64,000 nt of DNA from Eopsaltria australis (GCA_034509425.1 JAVTVJ010000023.1:372001-436000), one strand, 5' to 3'; shown: positions 11,515 through 24,149, counted from the stretch's first letter. Numbers and translations are program-made. The notes: generated by a model not told the origin, from the letters alone.

Positions 11515-12730
11515 CTGTTTACAATTTTGAGTCTGATGGAATTTGAAATAGCAGATTTACTGCACTTTGAAGTAGGTAAGTTATGTAGCAATATCACATA
11601 GCTCCAAAACATCACAGAGAACAGTTTGTGGCATTCAATTTATTCTGTAATATTTGTGTGTTTCTGAATAGTCATGTTTAAAAATAACCAGAAGGTCTGG
11701 TAAAGGCTGTTAATGTTTTTTAATGGGTTATGTTTTCAGCTGCTATAAATCTGTAGCTACAAGGCAATGGGTCTGTGTCAGTTTATATAAACTAAATACT
11801 TAGCCTGGTGATAAAAGGGCTGCACAAACTGCTGGCTGGGGTTGAGTGGAGTCATTTGAATGTGGCTTGAGATATTATTTCTAGATCAGTTGTGCAGTTG
11901 TCTCTAAAATTGCCTAACAGTCTGAATTCAGACTCTTGGAAGATAAACTTGGTTGATTGTAAAGTGTTTTTTTCTTCTCCAGAGAGACAATGTGATCTTT
12001 ATCTCACTGAAATTAACTCAGTCCTCACTTTGCATATGGTACCAGCAATGGGAACTGCCAAAAGAAAAGTGAAAGCTTCTGTAGATTAAGTGAAGCAGAC
12101 TATTTTTATATTTTGAAAATGTCATTATTTTATTTCATTATCAGAATTGTAATTTTGTTGAGGAAATGGGTGTATATTTGTAAATCAAAAGAATGGAGGA
12201 TTAAGTGCAGGATAAGATTATTTTTGTAACTTTCTTTTTTTAGGGCCCAATGTTGGTGCAGTAGAATGAAAGATATTTATATGTCTCCTGTCAGTTTTAA
12301 ATGATGTCTATGCCTTATGTATGTTCAGAACATGTGACTGAAAGAAGCAAATTCTTACCTTGACAGGCATTCAGATTAAATGCTAATCTAACATAAACCT
12401 CTTGCCTTCCCACTGATTGGCAGTAACAGGGGCCAGGTTTAATTCCCAGAGGTTCTCCTGCAGGTAATATCCAAATACAGTAATAAGAATATGGGAGATT
12501 GAATTGAACCAGCTGGGTGCATAAGGGACAGCACTTCCCCACCTGCACACAGGCAATTCCAAAAAATAGGGGAAGAAAAGAGAAGGATAACAGAGTTCTG
12601 TGTCACTGGGTATTGTTCTGTAAGCCAAACCATGTCCGGTTCCTTGTCCTTGCTGAAGTGTAATGAGGGCAGCCCAAATCTTCCATACTGGGCTGGTTAC
12701 TGGCAGTCAGTAGCTGAGCTGGTCACCAGT

Positions 12731-12875
12731 CATAGAATCATGGAATCACTACAGTTGGAAAAGACCTTGAAGATCACCAAGTCTAACCATCAACCCAGTC
12801 TTCTCTTCCAGTCTCATCGCTTTTCCTGCCTAACAATGATGCTGAAACCTTCCAAGGTTACACCACCTCCCTGAG
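12731..12875 (-). mobile_element. CR1 LINE 3' fragment
   Basis: Antisense CR1 end: 'catagaatcatggaatcact', then 'gttggaaaagaccttgaaga', 'tcaccaagtctaaccatcaa' and a decayed continuation to about 12875. The GC-richer stretch that follows to about 13160 may belong to the same or another old element, but I could not place it. Confidence 0.75.
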
Positions 12876-15002
12876 AGATCCTGCTGGTGATCAGGTAACC
12901 CCATATCCGAGCTGCTGCTCCCACCAGACACTGATGGAGGAGGTTGTTGTTGGCTCCAGCTGTATCTCTGTGTTCCCCTCCTGCCTCACTGTCCCCTCTC
13001 TGCCCCTGAGCTCACTGATCAGCCTTGGCTTAGCTGGATTAGACCCCCTGTGCAGAGTCCCCCACTTTAACAGGTGGACACCACCTTGGACATCTGTCCC
13101 TGAGGAGTCCCTGAGGGCTGGGACCTTCTGTGTCAGGTCACTGGGTTTTCAGGAAAGGCTCTGAAGATTTGAGTACTAATTCCTTAAGTCACTTCTGCAT
13201 CTTGTGAAGAATCACTGCTTGATTCAATCCCTGCTGCATCCTCTCATCTTTATTCACCTTCAGCATTCCAAGCAAAGTAGTTGAAGTGGAAAATATTTTA
13301 AAGCAAAACTCTTTTGGGTTCAAAATTTTTTTCCTAGTATTACTTGTTCATTTACTTCTCTGCTTGCTTTCCTGGGCTGTAGACAGAAAACACAGAATTA
13401 AATCAATCTTCTTGAGAGGAGGGGTTTCCACCAGGGAAGCTGAGGTCCTTTCAGACCTGTTGTCTGTTGTCCAGCTCTAAGATGAGGAAGAGAGGGCAAA
13501 TTAGCTCAAAGTCCCATGCAATAGACCACAGCAGTTTAGTGGTCAATCATATACCTCATGTGAATTTCATATCATAGTTATGTAAAAACAGTCTCAAAGT
13601 GTTACAAAGTGTTTCTTTCTTAGGAAAACTTCTAGAGTGATTGATAGGAAGGTCGGTTGGATTCATACAATGGGAATTTTGTTTTTGTGCAATTTCACGG
13701 AGTATTTTTTTTAACTTTCTGCAATTCCACAGTTCAGACAGTCAGCAAGAGTGCTGAGTATTATGGTTACAAGAATGTGTATATGCTGTAGGCTTAAAGT
13801 ATGAAATCAGATGGCTTTCGCTTCACAAAGCACCAAACCTGCTGCACAAACCAGATGCTAACTCACTGAGAAGCTTCATTCAAAAGATGAAGCAGCAGCA
13901 TCTGTCCGTCCCTGAGGCAGAGGAGGAAACTTTTTGCTGTGTAGCACCTCAGAATTTACAGTCTCTGAAGACATAAACTGGCATGACAGAGCTGAACAAA
14001 GAGCACTTTTAAGCTGTGGCACTTTTCAGATGGGTTGGGTCCTCAGTACCACTTTAGAGATACTACAGAGCAGCAACATTGATGGCTGATAGGGAAACAT
14101 GTGTGTTTGCTCTGGAAGAGTTGGACGCAGAAATAAACCTCATTTCCTGATCTATTCCTTATGCCATATGATCTTAGATGAGACTATGAATTTCAGCTAC
14201 CCCCTTCAGCTGCCTGTCCTAACTTTTGCTGTGCTCTGCTGTAGATGGTGAGGAAGGATTGCTCACGTCTCATGGAACTGATCGTCATTGTTCAGCTTCA
14301 CTGATAAAGCTCCACTTTAGAGGCCCAGCACCCACTCCCTGCCAGCTTGTTTTTGCTGATGTACATGGAATCATCTACATTCAGCAAAGGATCAAAAGAA
14401 TTTCCTTTGCACCTTCACATTCTCAATCATGGATTTTCACCTAGAGGATGTTTTTGCCTGCCTAGGGCTTGTCCTTGTGATGATGTAACAGGTTTACATT
14501 GGTTGAGAAGTTTCTGTTCAAACTGGCTGCAGCCCATAAGGACTTAACTTCTCTTGTGTTTCCAAAATAAACTTGATCTTTGGTCACCTTCAAAGTCATG
14601 GAATAGAATCTGCACATTTTCACATCCAGCAGGTTCAACAATTCCCACAGCTGCAGGCCACGTTGGATCATGAGTCTCAGTGCACAGAAGTACCTGCTGA
14701 CATCAGTGTGGGATGAAGCAAAACTGCAGCCACCCCAGACTCCTGGCAAAGTCTCAACTGTGCTGAGCTGGACAAGCAGAGAGAATGGGAAACTCCAGAA
14801 TTCCCAAGTGGACTTGTAGGCATGAAAGAAAGACTGTAAGAGAAGAAAGTTCCTTAAAACCCTGCAGTCTTCTCTTAAGGATTCTTGGATTAGGCTTGGT
14901 GCTTTTTCAATGATTTGGACCTCCTTTTAACATTCAGCTTTGGTGCAGATCATCCCATAAATTTAGAAATGGTGTTTTGATTAGAAATCAAGCAGCACTG
15001 AC

Positions 15003-15680
15003 AGGAAATACTTGGGTGCGCTGGTTGACAAGAAGCTCAACGTAAGCTGGCAATGTGTGCTCAGACCCCAGAAAGCCAAACGTGCATCAATGTGCATTTG
15101 TTGTGCATCAGTGTGCCAAACGTGTCCTGGGCTGCACCAAACGCAGTGTGAGCAGAAGGTGAAGGAGGGGTCCTGTGAGATCCCACCTGGAGATCCCACC
15201 CGTGTCCAGCTCTGGGGCCCCCAACACATGAAGAACACGGACCTGTGTGAGCGAGTCCAGGGGAGGCCATGAAGATGCTCTGAGGGCTGGAGCAGCTCTG
15301 CTGGGGAGACAGGCTGAGAACTGGGGGTGTTCAGTCTGGAGAAGAATCAGGAGAGGACTTAGAGCCCCTTCCAGTGCCTACAAGAGAGCTGGAGAGGGAC
15401 TTTTTACAAGAGCCTGTGGTAACAGACAAGGGGGAAATGACTTTAAAGTGAAAGAGAGCAGCTTTAGTTTATACATTGGGAAGGAATTATTTTCTGTGAG
15501 GGTGGTGAGGCACTGGCACAAATTGCTCATAGAAACTGTGGATGCTTCATCCCTGGAAGTGTACAAGGCCAGGCTGGATGGGCTTTCACTGGCCTAGTGA
15601 AAGGTGTCCTTGTCCACAGCAGGGGTTGGAACCAGGAACTTCAAAGTCCCTTCCAACCCACACGATTCCGTGATTCCATG
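15003..15680 (+). mobile_element. CR1 LINE 3' fragment with ORF2 C-terminal remnant
   Basis: Begins with the end of CR1 ORF2 in broken frame (GALVDKKLNVSWQCVLRPQK near 15012). It continues through the untranslated region ('ggagaggactt' near 15351, 'aggcactggcacaaattgct' near 15509) to the tail 'cccttccaacccacacgatt' and 'ccgtgattccatg' near 15680. An internal short duplication of 'gtgcatca' units lies at 15080-15115. It encodes no intact protein. Confidence 0.92.
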
Positions 15681-17102
15681 AAATAAGCAAGTCTCCTAAC
15701 AGAAGGATTTCATTCATTCAGGATTCCTAGGGTTGTATTTTAAATACAGTATTTGTCCACATGCACAGAGCACACCATGAAGAACCAGTGTAAACTGCTG
15801 ACCAAACCATTAACAGGTTTTAGGTGTCTTGTACTTGCTGTGTGTGCTCCGGTCACCCCACACAGCCTGTGCACAGGTAAGTCCTTGGTGCTCACCTGGG
15901 GAGCTCGAAAAACTCCACAGGTCTCTTTGGTGCAACCTGAGACCGAGCACACTTCTGGTGGGAGACACTGTCTTTTGTCAATCTAATGCAAATAGCAACA
16001 ATTCCAAAATAAGCAGCTGATTTGTATACGCTGGCTGCATAACAAAATTACAGAAACAGCATTTGAGGCATGAGAAATTGAAGGTCAAGGTGTTCTGCAG
16101 AGCCAAGAGTGCTCAGCCCTGACCCCCCCTTCCCATGGTTTAGTGGAATGTTGGAACCAGGAACAGGCATGAAAAAGGACTGTCAAACAGCTGTGAAGAA
16201 AGAGACCCCAGCATCCAGCCTGCTTTGAACCCATGCCCAGTACTGAGGTTTCAGTGACTTTCTGGGAAAGACAGGTCATCTTCTGATTAAAGAGTGACCA
16301 CTACTGAGAAGAGATGATCATTATGTAAAGGATTGAGGCCACAACTGCTGAATTATTTCACCTGTTTTCCACCTCCCCTGTTCATCAAAAGCTTTAACTT
16401 GTAGTTTCACCACCCAACGCCGAGTGCTCTCTGCAGCTTTTGCTAGTGTTGTATCTTTAATATTGTATTTTTGTGGATAGATTTCTTTTGGCAGTGGCTA
16501 AATTTCCAAATAGGCAATGAACCAAAAAAGAGATTATCTTAGTCCTGAGACAGCAGTTCCAATTCTATAATCTAGTTGCTTGATGCCTTCTCACACAGTA
16601 AGTGCCACTGTGAAAGCCTGATAAACTCCTTAATGTTATCATGCTGTGATTTTATGGGGAGCAATCTTGGATTAGTCTTTTCTCCAGTGCTGCAATCCAC
16701 GTTACATAAACTTGTGCTTACATAAACTTTTTCTAAACTTCCCCTTTGCATTTTCTCTCTCTCACTACAAAAGCCGACAGAACATTTTCTTCTGTCAGAC
16801 TTTAACTGGATGTTCTCATCACAAAAGATGAGACATGTGGCAACCACTTCCCCAAATCCAGAGAGATGGAAGCAGAGTGTTATGGGCAGGTACAGGAGGG
16901 GAAAGGATCTTGCTTTCACACAATATGGAAATTCCACATGATCCTACTTTGTCCCAAACTCCATGAACCTAGAGTGGTGCTTACAGCAATGCAAACCCAG
17001 GTGCAGTTCTGCAGGCACTGCTCCTAAATAACACCAGTGTAACATTTCAGGCTTTGGCGGAAGAGAGGAAGCTGGGGACGATGCAGCATTTTCAGGGATT
17101 TC

Positions 17103-17108
17103 TTTATT
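17103..17108 (-). terminator. candidate WDCP copy A polyadenylation signal
   Basis: TTTATT on the plus strand is AATAAA on the minus strand, about 300 bp after the stop codon at 17408. This is a plausible 3' UTR length; no other support. Confidence 0.35.
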
Positions 17109-17407
17109 ATCCAAGTTTACTATTATCTAAAAACACCAATGTATTAAAGACCAAGATGGAAACTTGAGCTCAGAAACTCTTAAGAATGTGCATTTTCAAC
17201 CTCATTTGTACTGCAAGAGGCATAGTTAAAAAACACTGCTCATATAAAAAAAAGTTTCCAAAGATCAAATAAATAATTTACAATGCAACAAAAAAACTAT
17301 AGAAATCATACAGAGATTTGAGGCTGTTGTTGATAATTTACAGTCCCATACAGTAAACATAAAAGCCTCCCATCACCAGGCAGGCATTGCAAAACCACAG
17401 TCAAAAA

Positions 17408-17679
17408 CTACATTTTACTGCTGGGCTCTTCTGAAGGGCTGCTGCTGTCCAAGGTCTTGGAGGAGCAGTCTCTCAGGACTTCCAGAGAACTGGTGATATC
17501 CAGGCTTTCAGAGGAAGTGGATCTACAGCCCTGTGTGGAACTGATGATGTCCAGAGTTTTGGAGGAGCGGGCACTGTAGCCTTTTGCACTGGCATCTCTG
17601 ATGAGGATCTCCTGTGAGGGTGTAAACATTAACGGGATGAAGCCCTCGCTGTCCGCTGTGAGAACGATCCAAGAGGAAC
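17408..17679 (-). CDS. WDCP: WDCP copy A coding exon 3 (C-terminal tail)
   Basis: The acceptor is tgtcttcccag ending at 17680. It completes Gly657 and reads [19 protein letters not shown] and SQEILIRD, shared with copy B, then a Ser-rich tail ending SSKM and TAG at 17410-17408. The tail after residue 690 is unique to this copy. Confidence 0.92.
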
Positions 17680-20600
17680 CTGGGAAGACAAGCACAAGGC
17701 TGCTGATAAATTTTTGTGTAACCAAGGCATGTTTAAGGTTAAAAAACAAATTTCTTCTAGAATTAAATGCTTCTGTGTATCCACAGCTCTCTAGAGACAA
17801 AAAAAGAAGTATGAAAAGACACAGGTTGTACAATCTCAAAAATAAAGGGCACTTGGCAACTATGATGGATTTTGCCACTAGGAAATGAGACAATAATAAA
17901 TGCATGCTTCAAATGAGGAGGAAGAAATTCTGAACAGAATTCAAAAGCATCCACACTTGGTTTTAATTAGGTATTGATAAGCTACTTCACTGTGCTAAAG
18001 CTGTGCAGATACTATAAAAACTAGAGATTTAGTAAATTAAATTACAAATTAAAGTTATGAAGACAATTTAGAAACTGCTTTTATTATATAATTTCAAGAA
18101 ACACAAGGAAGAAATACTTTACAATACTGTACAAATCCAACATGTCTGATCCATTTGCTCTTTGACTTCATCATTAGCATTTTTTACCATTTGAATCTGA
18201 AACCCTGACTTCTACCACTACATATAAACCAGAAAATTTTTATATTTTTATCCATTAAGCTGATGAAGCAAGCAAACAGAGCTTGTGGGGGCTAAGGGAA
18301 TTCAGAGAAGCATTTCCAGCTGTTTGTAAATTTACATTATGTAACTTTACATCACAAGTAAGGTCACAAGAAGATTGTAGCTTAAAAGCACACAACCCTC
18401 TAATCTTTTGGTTCAATTTGGACCAAAGTTGAAAATCAATACAACTCAGGATTTGAAAATACCATTCCTACTTTGCATCTGTATATTTCAAACAAACATA
18501 TTCCACAACACATACTCCTTGGGCTTTTCCCTGGATGGAATATGCATATTGCTATTGCTCACTAAGAATGACACATAGAAGGGCTTGGGTTGGAAGGGAC
18601 CTTAAAGCTCATTCAGTTCCACCCCCCTGCCATGGGCAGGGACACCTTCCACTAGACCAGGCTGCTCCAAGCTCCATCCAATCTGGCCTTGGGACACTTC
18701 CAGGGATGGGGCAGCCACAGCTTCTCTGGCAACGTGTTTGAAGTGTTTGTACTCTTGGATAATCCCAACATACCGTGCTGCATTTCTACAAGGGACAGGT
18801 TGAATATCTGCTGGATGATGTTTAGGCGGAGTTTGCCACCACAGAGAAGGACTGCCCGACTTTCATCTGCACTACTTTTGGAAAGCTGCTTCTGAAAATG
18901 CAAGAAACAGTCATTAGTTACTGTGATGTATAGTTAAAATGGCATTAATCAAAACAGGATCACAGACGTGTCTTCAGTGGCATCATTTACAGAAACTCAA
19001 ATGTTACACACATTCAGACCTGTTTGCAAGATTTATCCTTTAAAAGTCTCAGCTCTCAAAGTGCTGATGCATGAGTGACAGCAGCAAGGAACAGTGCTTA
19101 TCCAGCACATGTCAGAACAGGACAGAAAATCATGCACTGCTGCCAAGAAACCATGAGCTTCATCCACAACACAATCCTCATCCTCATCCTTCCATCTGTG
19201 AGGGACATTTCCCCAGGGAGCTTGTAAAGCTACAGGTTTTCTATCCCTGCCTTCCCCCACCCATACCTGATCCAAAGCTTCAGAGGTGAGAACTCCTGGT
19301 CATGAATGTCGGGGTGAGGAACAGACCCGTAAGTCAGAAGGGCTTGTTTGTCCCACCCCTGACCATCACTGCCCCAAGCCTTACATCCAAAAATAATCTT
19401 CAAAGAATATGCCCAGTCAGGCAGAGCAAAGCATTTTTAAAATCTGTTATTACAATTATTAAATGGTTACAATGGGAAACAGTGAAGAGAGTGAGGGAAT
19501 ATGACCTAGAACTTGAGTTCCATGCTACTAAAGTCGGTAATTTTTTGAAATAACAAAGCTTAAAAGTAAGAGCTAATTGAAAGAAAATGGCAGTTTAAAT
19601 TACTTTTAATATTGACTAAAGTTTATTAATCTGAATTCTAGAAATGACCTAGTAGGTCTCTGCCAGGTTTTGATAATCAGGTAATTTACCTTTTCTAGCA
19701 TGAGATTCGCAAGAGCAAATCTTTCAGCCAAAAAAGGTGTTTTTCACATGAAATTTCACTTTAAATCCATTTTAAAGCTATGTTAATGGAATTATCTATT
19801 GTGTCCCTAAAGGCCTCTTTCCTCCTTGAATGGTGCTCTCAATGCTAATTAGCAACATTTCTGTTTCAAAGCCAAGGCAATTTGCTTTTGTTTCAGTCTC
19901 CATTATTTTAGCTTTCCTCACAGGAGAGTGGGAGATTGATACCAATTCCCACACATGAAAATCTTCATTCGTCTAAATTTCCTTACAGAAAGCTTTATAA
20001 GTTGTCTAGGGAAAGCATTCCCTTCCTAGATCTCTATAAAGGGCTTTAATTCTGCAGCTGAGCTGCCACATGTGAGTCCTCTGGTGTCCCAGCAGCCTCA
20101 GTGCAGAGCTGAGGGGCTTGACCTAGTGTGAGGTGGGGACAGGGAGCTCCACGCTCCTGGATATCCCATTGGTTTAAAAACACTGGAAGCCTGCAGAGTA
20201 ATGGGATTTATAACCACAGTTCCACCTGCAGGAACAGGATGGAAATCTAATCCTACTGACTTACTTCAGCATTACAAAGAACATATAGCCATAAACAGGT
20301 TTCACCATCAAGGCTTCCAATTTTAAAATTACCTGGCAGGTGATGTTAATAAATGAGGGCTCCTGAGAAGATGGGTACACTAGAAGACTTCTCTTCCCAG
20401 ATTTTAGCAGCTCAGTTAATTCACAGAGATGGTGCTGCAATTCCGTGAAGTTACCAGACAATTTTTCCACATTTTTCAAAAAGTAACTTGCCTCCTTTTC
20501 ACTGAACAGGTTATTCTTGTAAGAATTGGGTATTTTGTAAGCTGCCTCAGGCTGCCTTTTTGGGGATGTTGGCTTGTTTGAAGCATTAGACAGTGCCACA

Positions 20601-22183
20601 CTCCGATTAACTGGCTCAGCATCCAGAGTCTCGACAGCTGGAGGAAAATTCATGGAAATCTTTTTGTCTTTGAGGTCACTGATATTCAACACCGAGTTTT
20701 GTTCATAAACAGGACTCTTGATTTCCTCAATGAGTTTCCTTCGACTTGTAGGGGACTGAAGGGCAGAGCGATCTGGTATCAGGAGCCCACGGCTGAGAGG
20801 GTGGACATCTCTAGAGGAATCATGAGGAATGTTGGAAAGGTTCAAACTGGAGCTGCCATCAGCTGACACAGACTTTAAAGGACCCAATTCAAATGTTAGT
20901 TCCTTAATCATCAATCGGATCATGTATTTGTCTGATCTTGAAGAGGGAAGAAAAGCAGGATCAGAGAATTTTTGTCTTCCAACCAGTATCAGTAACAATT
21001 TATTGCTCAAGAAGCATATACCCTTTGGCTTCTCGCTTTTCTCCAGCTGAATTTGTTGAATATTGGGTAAATTCGATGAAGTCAGTGAATAGACTAAAAT
21101 AACATTACAAGTGTTGGAGGCAACAGATACAGTTTGAGTTTTGTGGTCAAAAGCCATTATATCAGGAACCAGAATGCCTGGGATGCTCACTTTTTTGGTA
21201 GAGGTAACCTTTCTCTCAAAAGTCACCAAGATGAGGTGTGAGGAATCTTGGCCACTTCCTGTCAGGTAGTCCTTGGGCCTCAGGTGAAGGAGAGGGCTGG
21301 AATCAGCACCCTGCTTGCTAGAAAGTATGTGAGTTAGATCCACAGGAGATGTAACCACAGACAGGGGCTTCTCAGAGTCCAGGGACTTCTTCCCTCCATC
21401 CAAGGAATACTCTTCCTCCCCACACAAGCTGGACTGCGAGGGGAAGGACTCAGTTTCAACGTTCGATGGAACTTCGAAGGCAACACCAGCATTTAAGCCA
21501 CAGATCTTGTCCAGAGGGAGCTCAGTGGCAACAGCAACTTGTAAATTCTGCGTAGCTTCCACAGCACAGATGTAGCCTCCCACATCAAAGATTGGGCAAA
21601 AAGAGCAAGCACTCAGTGTTTTCTGAGCATCATCCCAAATGTAGGAATGAAGGGCACTGCCAACCCCCACAACCAGGCGGTTGCCTTCCTTGGTCCAGCA
21701 GGCGCAGTGGATGAGCCCGCTGCCCTTGATGTCCGCGTTAATTTTGGAGTTGTTGAGGTGGACAGAGGGCAGGACGGAGGCGTCCCGGGTGGTCAGCACA
21801 GCTAAGACCTCCTTGCTGGGATGCCACACGCAGCCCTGGGGGAGCACGGGGTACGGCTCGCTGATGTCGCAGATCTGGGACACCAGGAGCTTGTTCCTGT
21901 CGGCGCCGTTGAAGCACAGCTGCCAGACGGTGATGTGCTTCTTGTGCTGCACCGCCAGCAGGGCCGGCGCCTCGGCGGGACTCGGGCCCCAGTACAGCCC
22001 GTGCACGTGCTCAAACTGACCGACCACACTCGAGTCGCCGAATTTGGGCTCTCCGTTCTGCAGGTGCAGCGTGGTCAGGATCACCTGCTTCCCGTCCGTC
22101 CAGGCCAGCCCGTGCACGGGATGAATGGCCTGGTGTAAGGCATTGAGGCCAGTGCGCAGCAGCTTCGCCTTTCCCAGCTCCAT
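17408..22183 (-). CDS. WDCP: WDCP copy A (WD repeat and coiled-coil containing protein), complete
   Basis: Coding exons on the minus strand are 22183-20333 (617 codons), 18891-18774 and 17679-17408, giving 746 residues with introns in phases 0 and 1; human WDCP is a little over 700. Start ATG 22183 has a strong context (G at -3 and +4) just inside an exon whose acceptor ends at 22203. The N-terminal half has WD-like blades: HVHGLYWGP near 59-67, [15 protein letters not shown] at 116-130 and [16 protein letters not shown] near 157-172. A Ser-rich linker (about 236-300), more beta sequence (about 311-425), a Pro/Ser region with [12 protein letters not shown] (484-495) and PTSPKRQP (538-545), and a coiled coil (about 560-597) follow. 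The tail has three 17-residue repeats. Human WDCP is a poorly understood cytosolic protein that self-associates, binds the kinase HCK and was found fused to ALK in a tumour. The first half of exon 1 is GC-rich, unlike copy B. Confidence 0.93.
17414..17566 (-). repeat. three 51-bp (17-residue) tandem repeats inside WDCP copy A exon 3
   Basis: Residues 695-745 consist of three 17-residue units beginning SSKTLDIIS (695), SSESLDITS (712) and SSKTLDSSS (729). On the plus strand they appear as recurring 'ggtcttggaggagcag', 'ggctttcagaggaagtg' and 'agttttggaggagcgg' blocks at 51-bp spacing. The units are diverged but in register. Copy B has no counterpart. Confidence 0.85.
18575..18740 (-). mobile_element. 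CR1 LINE 3' fragment in WDCP copy A intron 2
   Basis: Antisense to the plus strand, so sense to WDCP: 'gcttgggttggaagggacct', then 'cccctgccatgggcagggac', 'accttccactagaccaggct', 'cacttccagggatggggca' and 'gccacagcttctctggcaac'. The upstream end of the fragment lies about 30 bp from the exon 2 donor at 18773. Confidence 0.93.
18774..18891 (-). CDS. WDCP: WDCP copy A coding exon 2
   Basis: 118 bp; the acceptor is gcattttcag before AAGCAG and the donor is CACG followed by gtatgt. It reads [20 protein letters not shown], then [19 protein letters not shown] and one base of a Gly codon (phase 1). It aligns without doubt to exon 2 of copy B. A CR1 fragment lies only about 30 bp into the following intron. 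Confidence 0.92.
20333..22183 (-). CDS. WDCP: WDCP copy A coding exon 1
   Basis: The exon begins at 22202 with 19 bases of 5' UTR; the acceptor is ttctgttctgtgtag. It codes from 22183 to 20333, exactly 617 codons, and ends CAG before donor gtaatt (phase 0). The open frame read-through beyond 20333 is intron. It holds the WD-like half, the Ser-rich linker, the proline motifs and the coiled coil. Confidence 0.93.
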
Positions 22184-22202
22184 GACTTTTAAAGTGGAAC
22201 AT
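22011..22202 (-). promoter_or_regulatory. overlapping upstream ORF in the WDCP copy A leader
   Basis: If the acceptor ending at 22203 is used, the second exon begins directly with ATG (22202-22200), 19 bases ahead of and out of frame with the main start at 22183. This upstream frame stays open for 63 codons, to 22011, overlapping the main coding region. The main start has a strong context, so leaky scanning could bypass the first. The corresponding leader of copy B has no ATG. Confidence 0.5.
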
Positions 22203-24149
22203 CTACACAGAACAGAATGAGAAGGAAACATGAATTATTATAGAGGATAGATGGATGATTATATACCTGGATGATTATTTAGCTTATGACCCTGCCAGTG
22301 CTGGACTCTTCCTTCCAGTGAAGTCAATATACACATAATATCCACCCATGCTTAATTCCCAGCCCAGTAATTTTTTTTTGTTTATGAAGTTTCCACCATA
22401 AAATGCAATTTTAAGAGAAAGAAACTTTGCTGTTTCTGTAGGCTTACCGTCAGATTTCTGGTGCATTTTCATCACAAGACCAGTCCTTTCATTCTAATCA
22501 GTAAGTTGCTGTTCTCAGAATACTTTCTAATTGCTTCAATATCAACGATTCTCAAAATACCACCGCTCACTCTCAACTCCCTGGAGCATCTGTGGTCAAA
22601 TGAAGTAATCCCTTACAAGTATAACCAAGCATTAATGTATTACCTACAAATCTGATCCTGTATTAAGCGTGTGAGAATGAGGCATTTGCATGGTTGTCCC
22701 AGAAAGCTCTCTAAGAAAGCAAATGCAATTTTGAAGAAAGTTAGGGTGAAAGCAGATTTTTTCGAGGAAACGAACGGGAAAAGAATTTAAAAGAAGACAT
22801 GCAAAAGGCATCAACTTGGAAAACTTCAGGATTTTACACGTATTTCTAGTTTTTGAGCTGTGAGCAAACCCTACTGTCTGCCCAAAAGCCAGTTCAAAGG
22901 AATTGATGGTTTCCTAATTTAAGATCTGCACACAATTTTGCTCAGATGCAAAGCCATGGCACAAAATGAGTTGCAGTTTTAGTAGGAAACATGAAGAACA
23001 AGAAGAAAGTTTTTTAGAAAGTAAAAATTGTCAAACTGGAAGAGTTTATCACAATGTGCAGGGCCTGGCACCACTCGGTATTTTAATTATTTCTGGATGA
23101 CCCTAAACTTGAAGGAAAAGAATTGCAAGAGTGGATTTCAAAGATTAAAATTGTATAGAAAGTTATGTTATTATGGCCAAGGTAACTTCTTCTCAACCTA
23201 GTAACAGTGCAAAGTAATACACTTAGTAAAGAAAAAACTCACCAACTTATATGCTTCACCAGGAATAATTCCCTAGGAAAATGTGTAGCAAAAGAGGATC
23301 GGGCTTACAATGAATCACAAACTGAACATTTCAGTAATGTGAAAATGTTGCCAAGTAAGAATAATTCATTCTGGAATGTTTTATGAGGGATGCCATACAC
23401 AAGGGAGATAATTGCCCCACTTCCTCATTGCCAACAGCATCTCCACTGCACCTGCTTCTGAGTTCAAGGATGATGGAAATACTTAACAAAGGTAAGGGAA
23501 CAGAGAAACACAGGAAGTGGAATCTCTGTCTGGAAAAGACTGGGAGTTGAAACTTGAGAACATCCACCAGCCCAGTGACAGAACATCCATCCACTGCTCT
23601 CCAGGTAGTGCATTATAATAATCAGCTTAGTTTCAACAAAGATTTAGGTCACCTATTAAGGAAAAATTCTGACTATAAGTCTGACTATAAGTGATAGCTA
23701 AGCATTGAAGCAGGTTACCTGGGAGAGGAGGGGAAGGCAATCCATGAATTTCATAATCTGTAAGAGCCAATTAAGGAAATGTCTTTCAGGGATAAGTTTA
23801 AGTACACTGAATCCTGCCTTACAGGAGAGCACTCAAGATACTTCCAGTGCAACTTCTCCACTATCTCCCTGTTCTCTTCTCTATAACCAACTTCAGTCCT
23901 GTTAAGCAGCCACGAGTTCCATGAAAATCAACCATGGATGTTCGCTTTGCTCAGAACCCCACACGCTGCTGGGCAGTACTTACTGATGGCAGGGAGATAG
24001 GAGATAACGTGCCTCATAAGACACACCGAGATGCTAAAGCCTCCTGGGCCATCTGGAGAGGTTCCTGTGCCACAAGGGGAGATTGCACTATCCCAGCGGA
24101 CCTGGAAAAGCAAAAAGAGCAAGAGACCCGCTGGCCAATGCATTCCAGC
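22203..24149. other. probable 5'-UTR intron of WDCP copy A
   Basis: AT-rich DNA between the acceptor at 22203 and the CpG island. It holds a 12-bp direct repeat (tctgactataag twice, 23669-23692) but no recognised exon or element. Confidence 0.5.

Larger units (their letters stand above)
9736..17084. other. tail-to-tail interval between MFSD2B and WDCP copy A
   Basis: Apart from the listed CR1 fragments, poly-T tract and candidate MFSD2B 3' UTR, I see no gene here. The open frames (for example around 11.0-11.3, 14.3-14.7 and 16.6-16.9 kb) are short, lack homology I recognise and lack convincing splice flanks. Confidence 0.5.

Noticed and set aside
20261..20332. C-terminal end of the copy A open frame past residue 617
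   Set aside because: It follows a good donor (CAG/gtaatt), has no match in copy B, and exon 2 continues the protein in frame.
22184..22231. N-terminal extension of WDCP copy A to an ATG at 22231
   Set aside because: It crosses a clear splice acceptor (22203). Copy B and the conserved [12 protein letters not shown] start agree with ATG 22183.
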